This document shows positions 24,875-33,854 of a stretch of 64,000 bases of DNA, piece by piece. How positions within the stretch are numbered: the stretch's first letter is position 1; each line of letters starts with the position of its first letter. A model generated the notes under the pieces. That model saw only the letters and a program-made list of their open reading frames with translations. It was not told the DNA's origin and did not search any database. The translations under genes were made by a program, and so were the position numbers. Source of the stretch: JAAYDK01 sp964543935 (lineage in GTDB: Bacteria > Spirochaetota > Spirochaetia > Sphaerochaetales > Sphaerochaetaceae); assembly GCA_964543935.1 (NCBI GenBank), contig CAZJAK010000002.1, forward strand, positions 1 through 64,000, given 5' to 3'.

Positions 24875-25735
24875 ATGGAAAAGGAAATCGAGAAAGCCAG
24901 CGTCTTGATCGAGGCCTTGCCCTATATCAGGCGCTTTGCCGGGACGACGATTGTCGTGAAGTATGGCGGGAGCGCCATGGTCGACCAAGCCATCAAGATG
25001 TCGGTCATCCAAGACATCGCCATGCTCAAGCGTATCGGCTTGCGTCCGGTGGTGGTCCATGGCGGCGGGCCTTCCATCACCAATCTCTTGGAACGGTTGG
25101 GAAAGACGAGCAGTTTCGTCGATGGCCTGCGGGTGACCGATGCCGAAACAGCCAGCGTGGCCGAGATGGTGCTGTCGGGCAACATCGCCAAGGACATCGT
25201 GCAGTGTTTGCAATCGCAGGGCATCAATGCCGTCGGGATCAACGGAAAGGATGGCGACACCCTCGTCGCCCGCAAGCTTCTTGCCGAAGGCAAAGACCTG
25301 GGATTCGTCGGTGAGGTCGAGAAAGTCGGCACGACTTTGCTCGAGGCATTGATGGCCAACGACTTCGTACCGGTCGTGTCGCCGGTCGGTACCGACCGCC
25401 AAGGCAACACCTACAACATCAACGCCGATTATGCAGCGAGTGCCATCGCCGGGGCTTTGCATGCCCAAAAACTCGTGTTCCTTACCGATGTCGAGGGGAT
25501 TCTACGGGACAAGGACAATCCCGAAAGCATCATCAGGCAGTTGTCCTTGGCCGACGCCGAGCGCTACATCGCCGACGGCACGATCCGGGGAGGGATGATT
25601 CCCAAGACCCAATGCTGTATGGACGGAATCCGTAACGGGGTGCAAAGTGTCCATATCCTCGACGGACGGACTCCCCACAGCCTGTTGTTGGAGATCTTCA
25701 CCAACGAGGGCATCGGGACGATGATGACACTGTGA
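24875..25735 (+). CDS. argB: Acetylglutamate kinase
   Basis: A 286-residue amino-acid kinase phosphorylating N-acetylglutamate. It has VVKYGGSAMVD, VVVHGGGPSI, NINADYAASAIAGAL and VFLTDVEGIL. The N-terminal helix (EKASVLIEALPYIRRF) is the extension found in arginine-inhibited hexameric ArgB, so feedback control is likely. ATG 24875 starts 2 bases after the argJ stop behind CAGGAG. Confidence 0.94.
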   Translation: MEKEIEKASVLIEALPYIRRFAGTTIVVKYGGSAMVDQAIKMSVIQDIAMLKRIGLRPVVVHGGGPSITNLLERLGKTSSFVDGLRVTDAETASVAEMVLSGNIAKDIVQCLQSQGINAVGINGKDGDTLVARKLLAEGKDLGFVGEVEKVGTTLLEALMANDFVPVVSPVGTDRQGNTYNINADYAASAIAGALHAQKLVFLTDVEGILRDKDNPESIIRQLSLADAERYIADGTIRGGMIPKTQCCMDGIRNGVQSVHILDGRTPHSLLLEIFTNEGIGTMMTL

Positions 25736-25758
25736 AAGCACCAACGGGAGGCACTGTG

Positions 25759-26952
25759 ATGGATAACAAGCAATGGATCGAGCGCGGGGCGAAGGTCTTC
25801 ATGCACAACTATGCCCAATTCCCGCTCGTGCTGAAAGCGGGAGACGGGTGCACGCTGACCGATGCGGATGGCAACACCTATCTCGACATGGTGGCGGGCA
25901 TCGCCGTTAATTCGCTGGGGTATGGCGAGCCTGATTTGAAGGCCGCCTTGCATGCGGTGGTCGATGGTGGCTTGCTGCACTGCTCGAACCTCTATTGGAA
26001 TCCCTATGCGATCGAAGCTGCCGAGTTGCTGGTCTCCTTAAGCGGCATGGAGCGGGCCTTCTTTTGCAACAGCGGGACGGAAGCGAACGAGGCGGCCATC
26101 AAGTTGGCTCGCAAATATGGTTCGTCGAACGACCCGCTCAGGACCGACATCATCACGATGGACCATTCCTTCCATGGCCGCACCTATGCCGCCATGACTG
26201 CGACCGGTCAAACCAAATACCAGAAGTCCTTCGTGCCGCTGGTGCCTGGTTTCTCGTACGCTCCGTTCAACGACATCGAGGGCGTCAAGGCCTTGGTGAC
26301 GAAGCGCACCTGCGCCATCATGGTTGAACCGATTCAGGGCGAGGGCGGTGTGATGCCCGCTAAACGGGAATTTCTGAAAGATCTGCGGGCATTGTGCGAT
26401 CGCGAGGGCATCCTGTTGATCTTCGACGAAGTCCAATGCGGCTTGGGCCGCACCGGTGATCCGTTCGCCTACCAGACCTATGCGGTGAAGCCCGATGTGG
26501 TGACCTTGGCCAAAGCCTTGGCCGGTGGTGTGCCGATGGGTGCCGTGTTGGCCTGTGGCAAGGCTGCCGACGTGTTCCAACCGGGTGACCATGCCGCTAC
26601 CTTCGGTGGCAACTTGATCGCTTCGGCCGCAGCCGTCGTCATGCTCAAGCGGTTGGGCCAAGGGGATTTGACTGCTTCGGTGCGCTCTTCGGCCAACCGG
26701 CTTGCCCAGGCCTTGCAGGAACTGCGTTCACAATTCACGACCATCGTGGACATCCGCGGCATTGGACTGATGATGGGTGTGGAGTTGAGCATACCGGTCC
26801 GCCCGATTGTCGAAGAGTGCATGAAGCGGGGCTTGCTCATCGCAAGTTCGGGGACAAACGTAATTCGCTTCGTCCCACCGTTGACCGTCACATCTTCCCA
26901 CATCGATGCCGCCGTCTCGATTTTAAAGGACGTCCTGACGACACTTTCTTAA
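25759..26952 (+). CDS. argD: Acetylornithine aminotransferase
   Basis: A 397-residue class III PLP transaminase making N-acetylornithine. It shows FFCNSGTEANEAAIKLARK, DHSFHGRT, EPIQGEGG, FDEVQCGLGRTG and the PLP lysine in TLAKALAGGVPMGA. ATG 25759 follows GGGAGG by 7 bases. A GTG start at 25732, overlapping argB, is in frame but less well supported. It is the last gene of the arg cluster; argF, argG and argH are not in the window. Confidence 0.93.
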   Translation: MDNKQWIERGAKVFMHNYAQFPLVLKAGDGCTLTDADGNTYLDMVAGIAVNSLGYGEPDLKAALHAVVDGGLLHCSNLYWNPYAIEAAELLVSLSGMERAFFCNSGTEANEAAIKLARKYGSSNDPLRTDIITMDHSFHGRTYAAMTATGQTKYQKSFVPLVPGFSYAPFNDIEGVKALVTKRTCAIMVEPIQGEGGVMPAKREFLKDLRALCDREGILLIFDEVQCGLGRTGDPFAYQTYAVKPDVVTLAKALAGGVPMGAVLACGKAADVFQPGDHAATFGGNLIASAAAVVMLKRLGQGDLTASVRSSANRLAQALQELRSQFTTIVDIRGIGLMMGVELSIPVRPIVEECMKRGLLIASSGTNVIRFVPPLTVTSSHIDAAVSILKDVLTTLS

Positions 26953-26958
26953 CATCTG

Positions 26959-26987
26959 TTGACATGACCGTGGCCTGGCTCTAGAGT
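26959..26987 (+). promoter_or_regulatory. Sigma-70 promoter of second diguanylate cyclase
   Basis: A consensus TTGACA (26959-26964), a 17-base spacer and TAGAGT (26982-26987) precede ATG 27007. The leader is about 13-14 bases and includes CGGAGG. Confidence 0.6.
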
Positions 26988-27006
26988 AACGCTACGGAGG
27001 TGGTCC

Positions 27007-28668
27007 ATGGAACGGCACAAGGCATTGAGTCCGATTTGGATTCTGTTGGCTGTTGCTGTTGCCGTTTGCCTGATGGTGCTGTTGGGCATGTCGGGGCGTA
27101 ATTCATCGGTCCTCGACAAACCGGTGTTGCGGCTGGACGGCTCATGGTCGTATGAGAGCGAAGCCCACGCCGGAACCATTGCCGTCGGTCAGCGGCCCGA
27201 GGACCTCGGGCTCGTCACGCCCGGCAACCTGTGGGTGGAATTTTCCACCCAGTTGCCGACCGACTATTCCGACCCCCATTCATTGTTGTTCAGCAACATG
27301 TCCCATCGTGTCGTCGTCAAGGTCGACGGCCGCCAAATCTATTCGTACGGGTACCCTCCACAGTTCAATCCGCGCATACCCGTCGGCGGCTACCACCTCA
27401 TGCCGATTCCTTCCGGAAGCCAAGGATTGGAATTGACCATCAGGTTCGAGTGTCCCCCCGGAATCGACACGATAGCATCGGTACCGTCTGTTACTATCGG
27501 ACAAGGATACACCCTGCTGGCCCGGGCGATCGTTGGAAACCTCCCTTGGGTCCTGATGAGCTTGGTGATCTTGACCATCGGTTTGGCCTTGTGCGGGGTG
27601 TCGTTGTGGTCATACACGCGGCGCATCCGTAGCGAAGGCGTGGCATTCTTCGGTTTGTTCGCCTTGATGGTCGGGTTGTGGTCGCTGCTTTCAACCAATG
27701 TGCCCCAATTGCTCACTGGCAATCACCAGACCATGATGGCGTTGAAATTCACCTGCATCATGTTGTGCGCAGTCCCCTTCGCCAACTTCGTCATGCATGT
27801 GTTCAATCCCAAGCGCCCGTGGATATTCCGCATTCTGGCAATCGTGTTGATGGCCAACTACATCTTGACTGTCGTCTGTGTCGTGGTGTTGCAACCGGGG
27901 GCGGCGATGAGCCTCCTTCCGACCCATTTTTTGGTCTTGCTCACCTGTGCATTGGTCTTGTGGACGTTCATCTCGGCGGTGCGTGAGAAAACCTTTCCCG
28001 ATGCAGGGTGGTTCTTGGGCAGCTTCGCGTTGCTCACAGTCGGAGTCGCCATCGATATCGTACGGTATTCTTTGAATCCAGTAGCGGTGAACAACGCCTT
28101 TTTCATGGCCTCGATGCTGATCTTCACTCTCGTCACCGGCTGGAAAACTTCCACACGGTTGGCCGATTCGTACATGCAGGGCGTCAAGGCCGAGACCTAT
28201 GAGCGCATCGCCTTCACCGACATCTTGACCGGGATGCCCAACCGGACAGCCTTCGAACACAGGCTCGAGACGCTGCGGGGTGATGCACGCCAATGTTCCC
28301 AGACCGTGTTGGTCATGCTCGACCTCGATCATCTCAAGCGGATAAACGACACGTTCGGCCACAAGGCCGGTGACAATGCCCTGCGCAAAGTCACTTCGGT
28401 CATCCAAACGGTGTACTCCAGGGTTGATGGCCAATGTTACCGCATCGGTGGCGACGAATTCGTCGTTGTGCTAGGAGAAAAGGGATTGGGCCAGGTTGCA
28501 GCGCTGGAGAAGGAACTCGGCAAGCGCCTTGAAGAGGCCAACGCCTCCTCGATGGTACCGCTATCGGTTTCGTGCGGCTACGCAGTCGGATCAATGGCCG
28601 ACTCGAGCGACCCATACCTTATCTTGGAACGAGCCGATGCGATGATGTACCGTTGCAAACAAACCTGA
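27007..28668 (+). CDS. Membrane diguanylate cyclase with extracytoplasmic sensor (7TMR-DISM-like)
   Basis: A 553-residue protein. After an N-terminal membrane segment, residues about 35-170 are a periplasmic beta-rich domain. Its jelly-roll-like pattern (GSWSYES, VKVDGRQIYSYG) is as in DISM sensors. About seven hydrophobic helices follow, then a GGDEF domain with YRIGGDEF at about residue 481 and DILTGMPNR at its start. No RxxD I-site precedes GGDEF (RVDG instead), unlike the cyclase at 7659-9215. This predicts activity without that product-inhibition site. GGAGG lies just before ATG 27007. Confidence 0.88.
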   Translation: MERHKALSPIWILLAVAVAVCLMVLLGMSGRNSSVLDKPVLRLDGSWSYESEAHAGTIAVGQRPEDLGLVTPGNLWVEFSTQLPTDYSDPHSLLFSNMSHRVVVKVDGRQIYSYGYPPQFNPRIPVGGYHLMPIPSGSQGLELTIRFECPPGIDTIASVPSVTIGQGYTLLARAIVGNLPWVLMSLVILTIGLALCGVSLWSYTRRIRSEGVAFFGLFALMVGLWSLLSTNVPQLLTGNHQTMMALKFTCIMLCAVPFANFVMHVFNPKRPWIFRILAIVLMANYILTVVCVVVLQPGAAMSLLPTHFLVLLTCALVLWTFISAVREKTFPDAGWFLGSFALLTVGVAIDIVRYSLNPVAVNNAFFMASMLIFTLVTGWKTSTRLADSYMQGVKAETYERIAFTDILTGMPNRTAFEHRLETLRGDARQCSQTVLVMLDLDHLKRINDTFGHKAGDNALRKVTSVIQTVYSRVDGQCYRIGGDEFVVVLGEKGLGQVAALEKELGKRLEEANASSMVPLSVSCGYAVGSMADSSDPYLILERADAMMYRCKQT

Positions 28669-28702
28669 AGCTGATCAGTGCCAAATGTTGTGACAACTCT
28701 TC

Positions 28703-28731
28703 TTGAACGGTCGCCAGATTTACCGTATGAT
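28703..28731 (+). promoter_or_regulatory. Candidate promoter of patatin-barrel gene
   Basis: TTGAAC (28703-28708), a 17-base spacer and TATGAT (28726-28731) lie 37 bases before ATG 28769. Confidence 0.55.
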
Positions 28732-28768
28732 TCCAACAGAATTGTGAATGCAGGCAAGGAGGTGCCGG

Positions 28769-30790
28769 ATGAGGACACGTTTCATTCGCATGGCGGCAAG
28801 CATGGTGCTGGCCCTGTGCGCCTGCGCCCTGCTTGCCGGAGCCATAGCGGCACCTGCCGATGTCCTGAATAATTCGAACGAGTTGTTGGCGGCCGACCTG
28901 CCCATCATCTATGGTGATGCATCGTTCAGGCAACGGATATTGGAGCGAACCAAAGGGGAGCGTGATCCAATCGGGCTCGTGTTGTCAGGAGGTTCGGCCA
29001 GGGCTTTCGCCCACTTGGGAGTGCTCAAGTATTTGGAAGAACAGGGCATCGTCCCCGATTTCATCGTTTCCAACTCGATGGGGTCGATTGTCGGCCTGTT
29101 GTACGCAGCCGGGCTTTCCCCCGACCAGATCGTCTCGTTGTGCAGCGAGGTCGACATGGGGCAGCTGTTCGACCTGACCCTTCCTGTCAAGGGCGGTGTG
29201 TTGGACACCACCCGTTTCAGTGCGATCATCGAGGCCTTCCTCGGCGAACAACGCCGTATCGAGGATTTCCCGTTGCCGGTCATGGTGGTGGCCGAGGACA
29301 TGGCCACCAAACGGCAGGTCTTGATTACCGAAGGGGATCTCGTCACCATCCTCGAAGCATCGTTCGTCCTTCCCGTCTATTTCTCCCCCGTCGAGTACAA
29401 CGGGCACCTGCTGCTCGATGGAGGCATCAGCAACTTGGTGCCGTTGTCGATCGCTTATGGATACAGCAACACCATCGTGGTCTCGACGACGTTTTACGAA
29501 GGCAAGAACATCAATTTGCGCAACAGCGTCTCGATTTTGAACGTGGCCATGGACATAGGCAAGCGCCGTCAAGGCGTGGTCGAGTTGCTCGAACATCCCG
29601 ATGCATTGTGGGTGAGATGCGATGTCGAGGACTATTCGTTCATGGACTTTGCCTCGATGCCTGCTATAGCCGCCAAGGGGTACGAGTCGGCCAAGAAAAT
29701 GGCCGACAGGTTGTCGGTCCTGCCTGCCGGTGGTATCGACGGAGAAGTCTTGGCTGTGCGCGAATCGTATGCCGAGAAGGAAGCCTGGGTGTTGGGCAAT
29801 TACCGGCTGTTCAACCGCGTGAACCAGCGTTTGCTTTCCCAGCAAGTATTCGTCGGTCTGCAATCCTATCATTACGACGGCGACCCGTGGATCCTCAAAG
29901 AGGACAACATCGTCGGCCTGCAATACGATTTGCGCTGGCGCGATTTCGATTTTTCCTTGGATGCAGGCTTGGGGTGGGCCGCTTCGGCCGGCATGTCGTT
30001 GTATCCTTCCGCTTTAGCCTCGTTGGGAATCAACCTGCTGCCGTTCATGATGACCTATGTGGACGTGGGGATCACGTGGGACAGCGGGTGGCTGCCATCG
30101 TATTATAACCGGACCGGCTTGCTCGCCAAGCAGTTGTTCTTGGACGAGCGCTTGGAGTTGCAAGCCAGCGCGATGCTCGAGAATCAGTTGGGACCCAATT
30201 TCCGCTTGTCCGGCATGCTTTTGTCGGCAGGAGGATCGGCTCTTTGGTCGAACACCCAAGGCTACCCGTTCACAGTGTCTTTATCTGGTGGATGGCAGTT
30301 AGCCCACGCTTACGACCGTCAATTCATATACGCCAAAGTCCGCAGCGATTTCCCATTGCCGTCCGACTTTTCCCTGAAAGCTTCCTTCAACGGCCGCTTT
30401 GCTTTGGATGGCGACGGCGAGGTCCCGTTCTATCTGTCCGATCAATTCAGGACCAACGATGCGGTGATCCGGTCGCAGGGTTCTTTGGCTCCGCTCGGTC
30501 CGTTGAACACCTCTAACCATCTCTATACCGCCCGCTTGGATGCCGCTTGGTCGCCGGCCTCCTTCAAACCGACTATCGGTGAGATGCTCATCTTCAACGA
30601 CACTCAAATTGGATTGTTTGTCGGCATGTTGTGGAATTCGTCGACCCAGATCTTCCCCAATGTATCTGTCGGACTGGAGCTCTCCTCACAGTTGTCACTG
30701 TTGGGCCTCAAAGGGATGACAATCAGTACCTATGCCGGGTATGATCAGCTGTCCAATGATATCGTATGGGGGTTCATATTCGGTGGATGA
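28769..30790 (+). CDS. Patatin-like phospholipase with C-terminal outer-membrane barrel
   Basis: A 673-residue exported protein. Start ATG 28769 has AAGGAGGTG upstream and begins a cleavable signal peptide. Residues about 65-270 form a patatin domain: oxyanion loop GLVLSGGSARAFAHLG, nucleophile Ser in SNSMGS (first Gly of GxSxG replaced by Ser), and the DGG dyad Asp in LLLDGGISN. Residues about 340-673 are alternating amphipathic strands consistent with a BamA/surface-antigen type beta-barrel. No POTRA domain is obvious between the two. It resembles type Vd autotransporters such as PlpD. Likely role: surface or secreted lipase. DUF1893 gene follows closely. Confidence 0.85.
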   Translation: MRTRFIRMAASMVLALCACALLAGAIAAPADVLNNSNELLAADLPIIYGDASFRQRILERTKGERDPIGLVLSGGSARAFAHLGVLKYLEEQGIVPDFIVSNSMGSIVGLLYAAGLSPDQIVSLCSEVDMGQLFDLTLPVKGGVLDTTRFSAIIEAFLGEQRRIEDFPLPVMVVAEDMATKRQVLITEGDLVTILEASFVLPVYFSPVEYNGHLLLDGGISNLVPLSIAYGYSNTIVVSTTFYEGKNINLRNSVSILNVAMDIGKRRQGVVELLEHPDALWVRCDVEDYSFMDFASMPAIAAKGYESAKKMADRLSVLPAGGIDGEVLAVRESYAEKEAWVLGNYRLFNRVNQRLLSQQVFVGLQSYHYDGDPWILKEDNIVGLQYDLRWRDFDFSLDAGLGWAASAGMSLYPSALASLGINLLPFMMTYVDVGITWDSGWLPSYYNRTGLLAKQLFLDERLELQASAMLENQLGPNFRLSGMLLSAGGSALWSNTQGYPFTVSLSGGWQLAHAYDRQFIYAKVRSDFPLPSDFSLKASFNGRFALDGDGEVPFYLSDQFRTNDAVIRSQGSLAPLGPLNTSNHLYTARLDAAWSPASFKPTIGEMLIFNDTQIGLFVGMLWNSSTQIFPNVSVGLELSSQLSLLGLKGMTISTYAGYDQLSNDIVWGFIFGG

Positions 30791-30797
30791 TGCACAC

Positions 30798-31241
30798 ATG
30801 GAACTGACGGTTCCCTCATGGTTGCGCCGGCGGTCGTTACCCGCCGGCATCTCGTTGCAAGTGTTCAGCCGTTCGGACGATCTGGAGACGATCGTGTTCG
30901 AAAGCAGTGGGAAATGGTTGTACCCTTTGTTGGAACTCGAACAGTTCATTGCGCTTAAAGCGCTCGATCCTGCATCGTTGGTCCTGCATGACCAAGTGGC
31001 CGGCCAGGCGGCTGCGGCCTTGGCGGTCAGGTTGGGGTTCAAACTCGTCAAAGCCCGCATGATGAGTTCCCTTGCCTGCCCATGGTATGACCGCCATCGG
31101 GTTGCCTATTGTTACGACACCTTGGTACCCCACATCGCCTGCATGACCGAGCAGTTGGTCGACGATTCGATGGGCCTCGAACAAGTCCATGATTTGATTG
31201 TGGCACGGGTGAAAAAGAACCGAACTGCCAATCATTGTTAG
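30798..31241 (+). CDS. DUF1893-type protein of unknown function
   Basis: A 147-residue cytoplasmic protein resembling DUF1893. It has an N-terminal strand pair LQVFSRSDDLETIVFESSG, then WLYPLLELEQFI, then LVLHDQVAGQAAAALAVRLGFK and a terminal LVPHIACMTEQLVDDSMGLEQ. The fold is related to cytidine-deaminase-like proteins, but I see no zinc motif. ATG 30798 is chosen; a GTG at 30783 overlapping the patatin stop is possible. It is probably co-transcribed with the patatin gene. Confidence 0.7.
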   Translation: MELTVPSWLRRRSLPAGISLQVFSRSDDLETIVFESSGKWLYPLLELEQFIALKALDPASLVLHDQVAGQAAAALAVRLGFKLVKARMMSSLACPWYDRHRVAYCYDTLVPHIACMTEQLVDDSMGLEQVHDLIVARVKKNRTANHC

Positions 31242-31260
31242 CGTTGGCGAACATTTACCA

Positions 31261-31290
31261 TTGACAGGCGACCCTCGAGAAGATTATTGT
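31261..31290 (+). promoter_or_regulatory. Candidate zupT promoter (leaderless)
   Basis: Consensus TTGACA (31261-31266), an 18-base spacer and TATTGT (31285-31290) are followed by 6 bases and then ATG 31297. No ribosome site is present. Transcription is predicted to begin at the start codon. Confidence 0.55.
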
Positions 31291-31296
31291 TCGGCT

Positions 31297-32109
31297 ATGG
31301 ACACAGTCGTCGTCATCTCGTCATTGGCGGTCACGTTGATCGCCGGCTTGTCCACCGGAATCGGTGGAGTGCTGAGCATGTTCCAAAAGCGCAGCAGCTC
31401 GCGGTTCCTTGCCGTTTCTTTGGGATTCTCTGCCGGTGTCATGGTCTACCTCTCTTTCATGGAGATCCTGCCGGAGGGTTTGCATTACCTGTTGCAGACA
31501 TTCGAACCCAAGACGGCCTCCATCGTGAACATCGCCTCCTTCTTTCTCGGAATCGTTGTGATCGCATTGATCGACCGTTTCGTGCCTTCGGCCGACAACC
31601 CCCATGAGATCCCCGATGTCCAAAACCTGATGACCGTTCATCACGACGAGCACCACGCCGGCTTGTTGCGGACAGGTTTCCTCACCGCAGTGGCCATCGC
31701 GGTCCACAACATCCCCGAGGGTTTGGCAACATTCACCAGTTTCATGGCCGATTCCCGGCTTGGTCTGAGTATCGCCGTGGCTATCGCCATCCACAATATT
31801 CCCGAGGGGATTGCGGTAGCTGTGCCGATTTATTTCGCTACCGGAAAGCGCCGCCGGGCGCTGGCTGTCTCGTTGTTGTCAGGCTTGTCCGAGATGATCG
31901 GGGCGTTGCTCGGCTTGGCCTTGTTCTCATTCTTCCCCACATCGTTGATGTTGGGTTTGGTGATGGCTTCGACAGCCGGGATCATGATTTACATTTCATT
32001 CGACGAGTTGTTGCCGACAGCCGAGCGCTATGGTGAGCACCACTTGGCCATATACGGCGTGTTGTCAGGGATGGCCGTCATGGCCGTCAGCCTGCAATTA
32101 CTCGCTTGA
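31297..32109 (+). CDS. zupT: ZIP-family metal transporter, ZupT-like
   Basis: A 270-residue inner-membrane importer of zinc and other divalent metals. About eight hydrophobic helices are visible. Two metal-site motifs, HNIPEGLATF and HNIPEGIAVA, lie in helices IV and V, and the loop between helices III and IV is His-rich (VHHDEHHAG). LLSGLSEMIGALLG and the ending YGVLSGMAVMAVSLQLL match ZupT. Its 3' end overlaps the convergent queH gene by 12 bases. Confidence 0.9.
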   Translation: MDTVVVISSLAVTLIAGLSTGIGGVLSMFQKRSSSRFLAVSLGFSAGVMVYLSFMEILPEGLHYLLQTFEPKTASIVNIASFFLGIVVIALIDRFVPSADNPHEIPDVQNLMTVHHDEHHAGLLRTGFLTAVAIAVHNIPEGLATFTSFMADSRLGLSIAVAIAIHNIPEGIAVAVPIYFATGKRRRALAVSLLSGLSEMIGALLGLALFSFFPTSLMLGLVMASTAGIMIYISFDELLPTAERYGEHHLAIYGVLSGMAVMAVSLQLLA

Positions 32110-32640
32110 ATGACGCTTTGAAAACTCGCATCCACAGTAATCCTGCCGGTACAGGTCGAGTTGACGGCTCAATTGGATACTTCTGAGGTAACCGCCCCGT
32201 TTCTTAAAGTCGATTGCTACAAATCCCTCCAACTCGTTGCCGACGGCGAATATCAGCGGTGATTTCTTCAACGGACTGATCGTCAGCGTGGTGGTGTATA
32301 ACCCGATCCCCGCTTTCTGGGCCACCTGACGGGCCTCGGTAAGGTTGTAGCGGAAACACGCCTCGCAACGTTTCCCACCTTCTCGTTCGCCTTCCAAGCC
32401 TTTGATGGCTTGCAACCAGCCGGCATGGTCGGCGACGCTGCGGATCAATGGCAGGCTGTAGGTATCGGCCACCTTTTTCAGGGCTTCGAAGCGGCGCTCT
32501 GTTTCCGATTCGGGCCAGATGTTGCTGTTGCCGAAGAACAACGTGACGTCGTAGCCCGCTTCAAGCAAGCGCTCGACCGAGGCGGTCGAGCACGGACCGC
32601 AACAGCAATGCAGCAGCAGGCGTTCACGCGTTTCTCCCAT
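32098..32640 (-). CDS. queH: Epoxyqueuosine reductase QueH
   Basis: A 180-residue Fe-S enzyme for the last step of queuosine tRNA modification, the non-cobalamin alternative to QueG. Family signatures are LLHCCCGPCS, GNSNIWPESE, RCEACFRYNLTEA and the C-terminal DFKKRGGYLRS with LYRQDYCGCEFS. The cysteine pairs bind a [4Fe-4S] cluster. There is no ribosome site; a candidate -10 ends 6 bases before ATG 32640. It is convergent with, and overlaps, zupT. Confidence 0.93.
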   Translation of the reverse strand: MGETRERLLLHCCCGPCSTASVERLLEAGYDVTLFFGNSNIWPESETERRFEALKKVADTYSLPLIRSVADHAGWLQAIKGLEGEREGGKRCEACFRYNLTEARQVAQKAGIGLYTTTLTISPLKKSPLIFAVGNELEGFVAIDFKKRGGYLRSIQLSRQLDLYRQDYCGCEFSKRHSSE

Positions 32641-32646
32641 GCCGTC

Positions 32647-32675
32647 ATGGTAACGCCGCTAGGGCGGTTGCACAA
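32647..32675 (-). promoter_or_regulatory. Candidate queH promoter (leaderless)
   Basis: On the minus strand TTGTGC (32670-32675), a 17-base spacer and TACCAT (32647-32652) precede ATG 32640 with a 6-base gap, the same geometry as at zupT and the epimerase gene. Confidence 0.45.
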
Positions 32676-32753
32676 GAGGATGGAGGAACTGCTCTGGCAT
32701 ACTTGTTCCGAATGTGGCATTATGGAGCCACCACGCGTTGGAGGTTTTTCCAC

Positions 32754-33854
32754 ATGTCCAAGAATGTAAGCACGGTCGCGACAATTATTGCCGTGCTGGT
32801 CACGCTCATGTTGCCGATCGCTCAATCGGCCAAAGTCGGCCTTGTGGTGGTCGTGCTGGGGGTGTTGTTGTACCTCAAGCGCGGCTATGTTCTCGTCGCA
32901 TTGGCTTCAAGGGCCATGAATGCGAAAACGCCGGATGAGGCGAAGGCTTGGCGTTTGTATGAACAGGGCTGGAAGGCGGGCTTGGCACCCAAGTACACGG
33001 TAATGCTGGCCAACTTGTTCCTTCAGCGGGGTGATGCCGCTGTGGCATTGCGCATGCTGGAAGCACTGGTCGAAAAGGAACGGCGCAGGATAAAACCGGA
33101 CGGCAACCTTATTGCGAGCGCATTGACCTCACAATCGATGGCCTTATGGGTCACCGGACGGACCGACAAGGCCATCGAGGTGTTGCAATCCGTCCGATCC
33201 GATGGGAAGGGCGATAAGAACCTCTATATCAATCTTGGTAGCTATTTGTTGGAGAAAGGGCGTCTGGCAGAGGCAGAGAAGGTCATCCTCGAAGGTGCGA
33301 AAGCCATGCCGGAGACTCCCGGAATGCTTGATAACCGCGCTTGGCTTTTGCTGGAAACGGGTAGATTGCAGGAAGCCGAGCGCATATTCGATACCTTGAT
33401 CGCCGACTCCAAGCCACGTTTCCCTGAAGCCTTCGTGCACGCTGCCATGGTGAAGGTCGCGTTGGGGAAATTCGAGAAAGCCAGAGAATTGTACCGTGAG
33501 GCTTTGGATAAACCGTTCTACCGCACCACCGGATACAGCAAGGAGTCGATCCAACAGTCCCTGCAAGCCATCGAAGCACGCCCGGACGATGCTGCGGCTA
33601 GCCGACCAAGTGCCGTGGATACCATCGATTGGTTCGAAGCCCATCAATACGATGACGAGGATTTGTTCGATGATGAAAGGGATCCGGACACCTCGCTGTC
33701 TGACGAGGAGGAATCGGATCCCGACATCGAGTTGGATGAGGAGGATTATCGCGATAATTTTCCTGAGGTCGAGGAAGACTCCGAGCACTTCGACGCCTAC
33801 TCGGACGAGGATGACGAGCATGTCGAGGAGGATTCCGATCTGGAGAAGCCATGA
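32754..33854 (+). CDS. Membrane-anchored TPR protein with acidic tail
   Basis: A 366-residue protein. Two short hydrophobic segments lie near the N terminus (about residues 8-25 and 29-50). Tetratricopeptide repeats follow from about 60 to 260, for example NLYINLGSYLLEKGRLAEAEKVI and DNRAWLLLETGRLQEAERIF. The last 80 residues are strongly acidic and rich in Asp/Glu. TPRs mediate protein contacts, so a cytoplasmic scaffold at the membrane is plausible. ATG 32754 has GGAGG 9 bases upstream. It overlaps the cardiolipin synthase start by 4 bases, implying a linked function in the envelope. I do not recognise a specific family. Confidence 0.8.
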   Translation: MSKNVSTVATIIAVLVTLMLPIAQSAKVGLVVVVLGVLLYLKRGYVLVALASRAMNAKTPDEAKAWRLYEQGWKAGLAPKYTVMLANLFLQRGDAAVALRMLEALVEKERRRIKPDGNLIASALTSQSMALWVTGRTDKAIEVLQSVRSDGKGDKNLYINLGSYLLEKGRLAEAEKVILEGAKAMPETPGMLDNRAWLLLETGRLQEAERIFDTLIADSKPRFPEAFVHAAMVKVALGKFEKARELYREALDKPFYRTTGYSKESIQQSLQAIEARPDDAAASRPSAVDTIDWFEAHQYDDEDLFDDERDPDTSLSDEEESDPDIELDEEDYRDNFPEVEEDSEHFDAYSDEDDEHVEEDSDLEKP

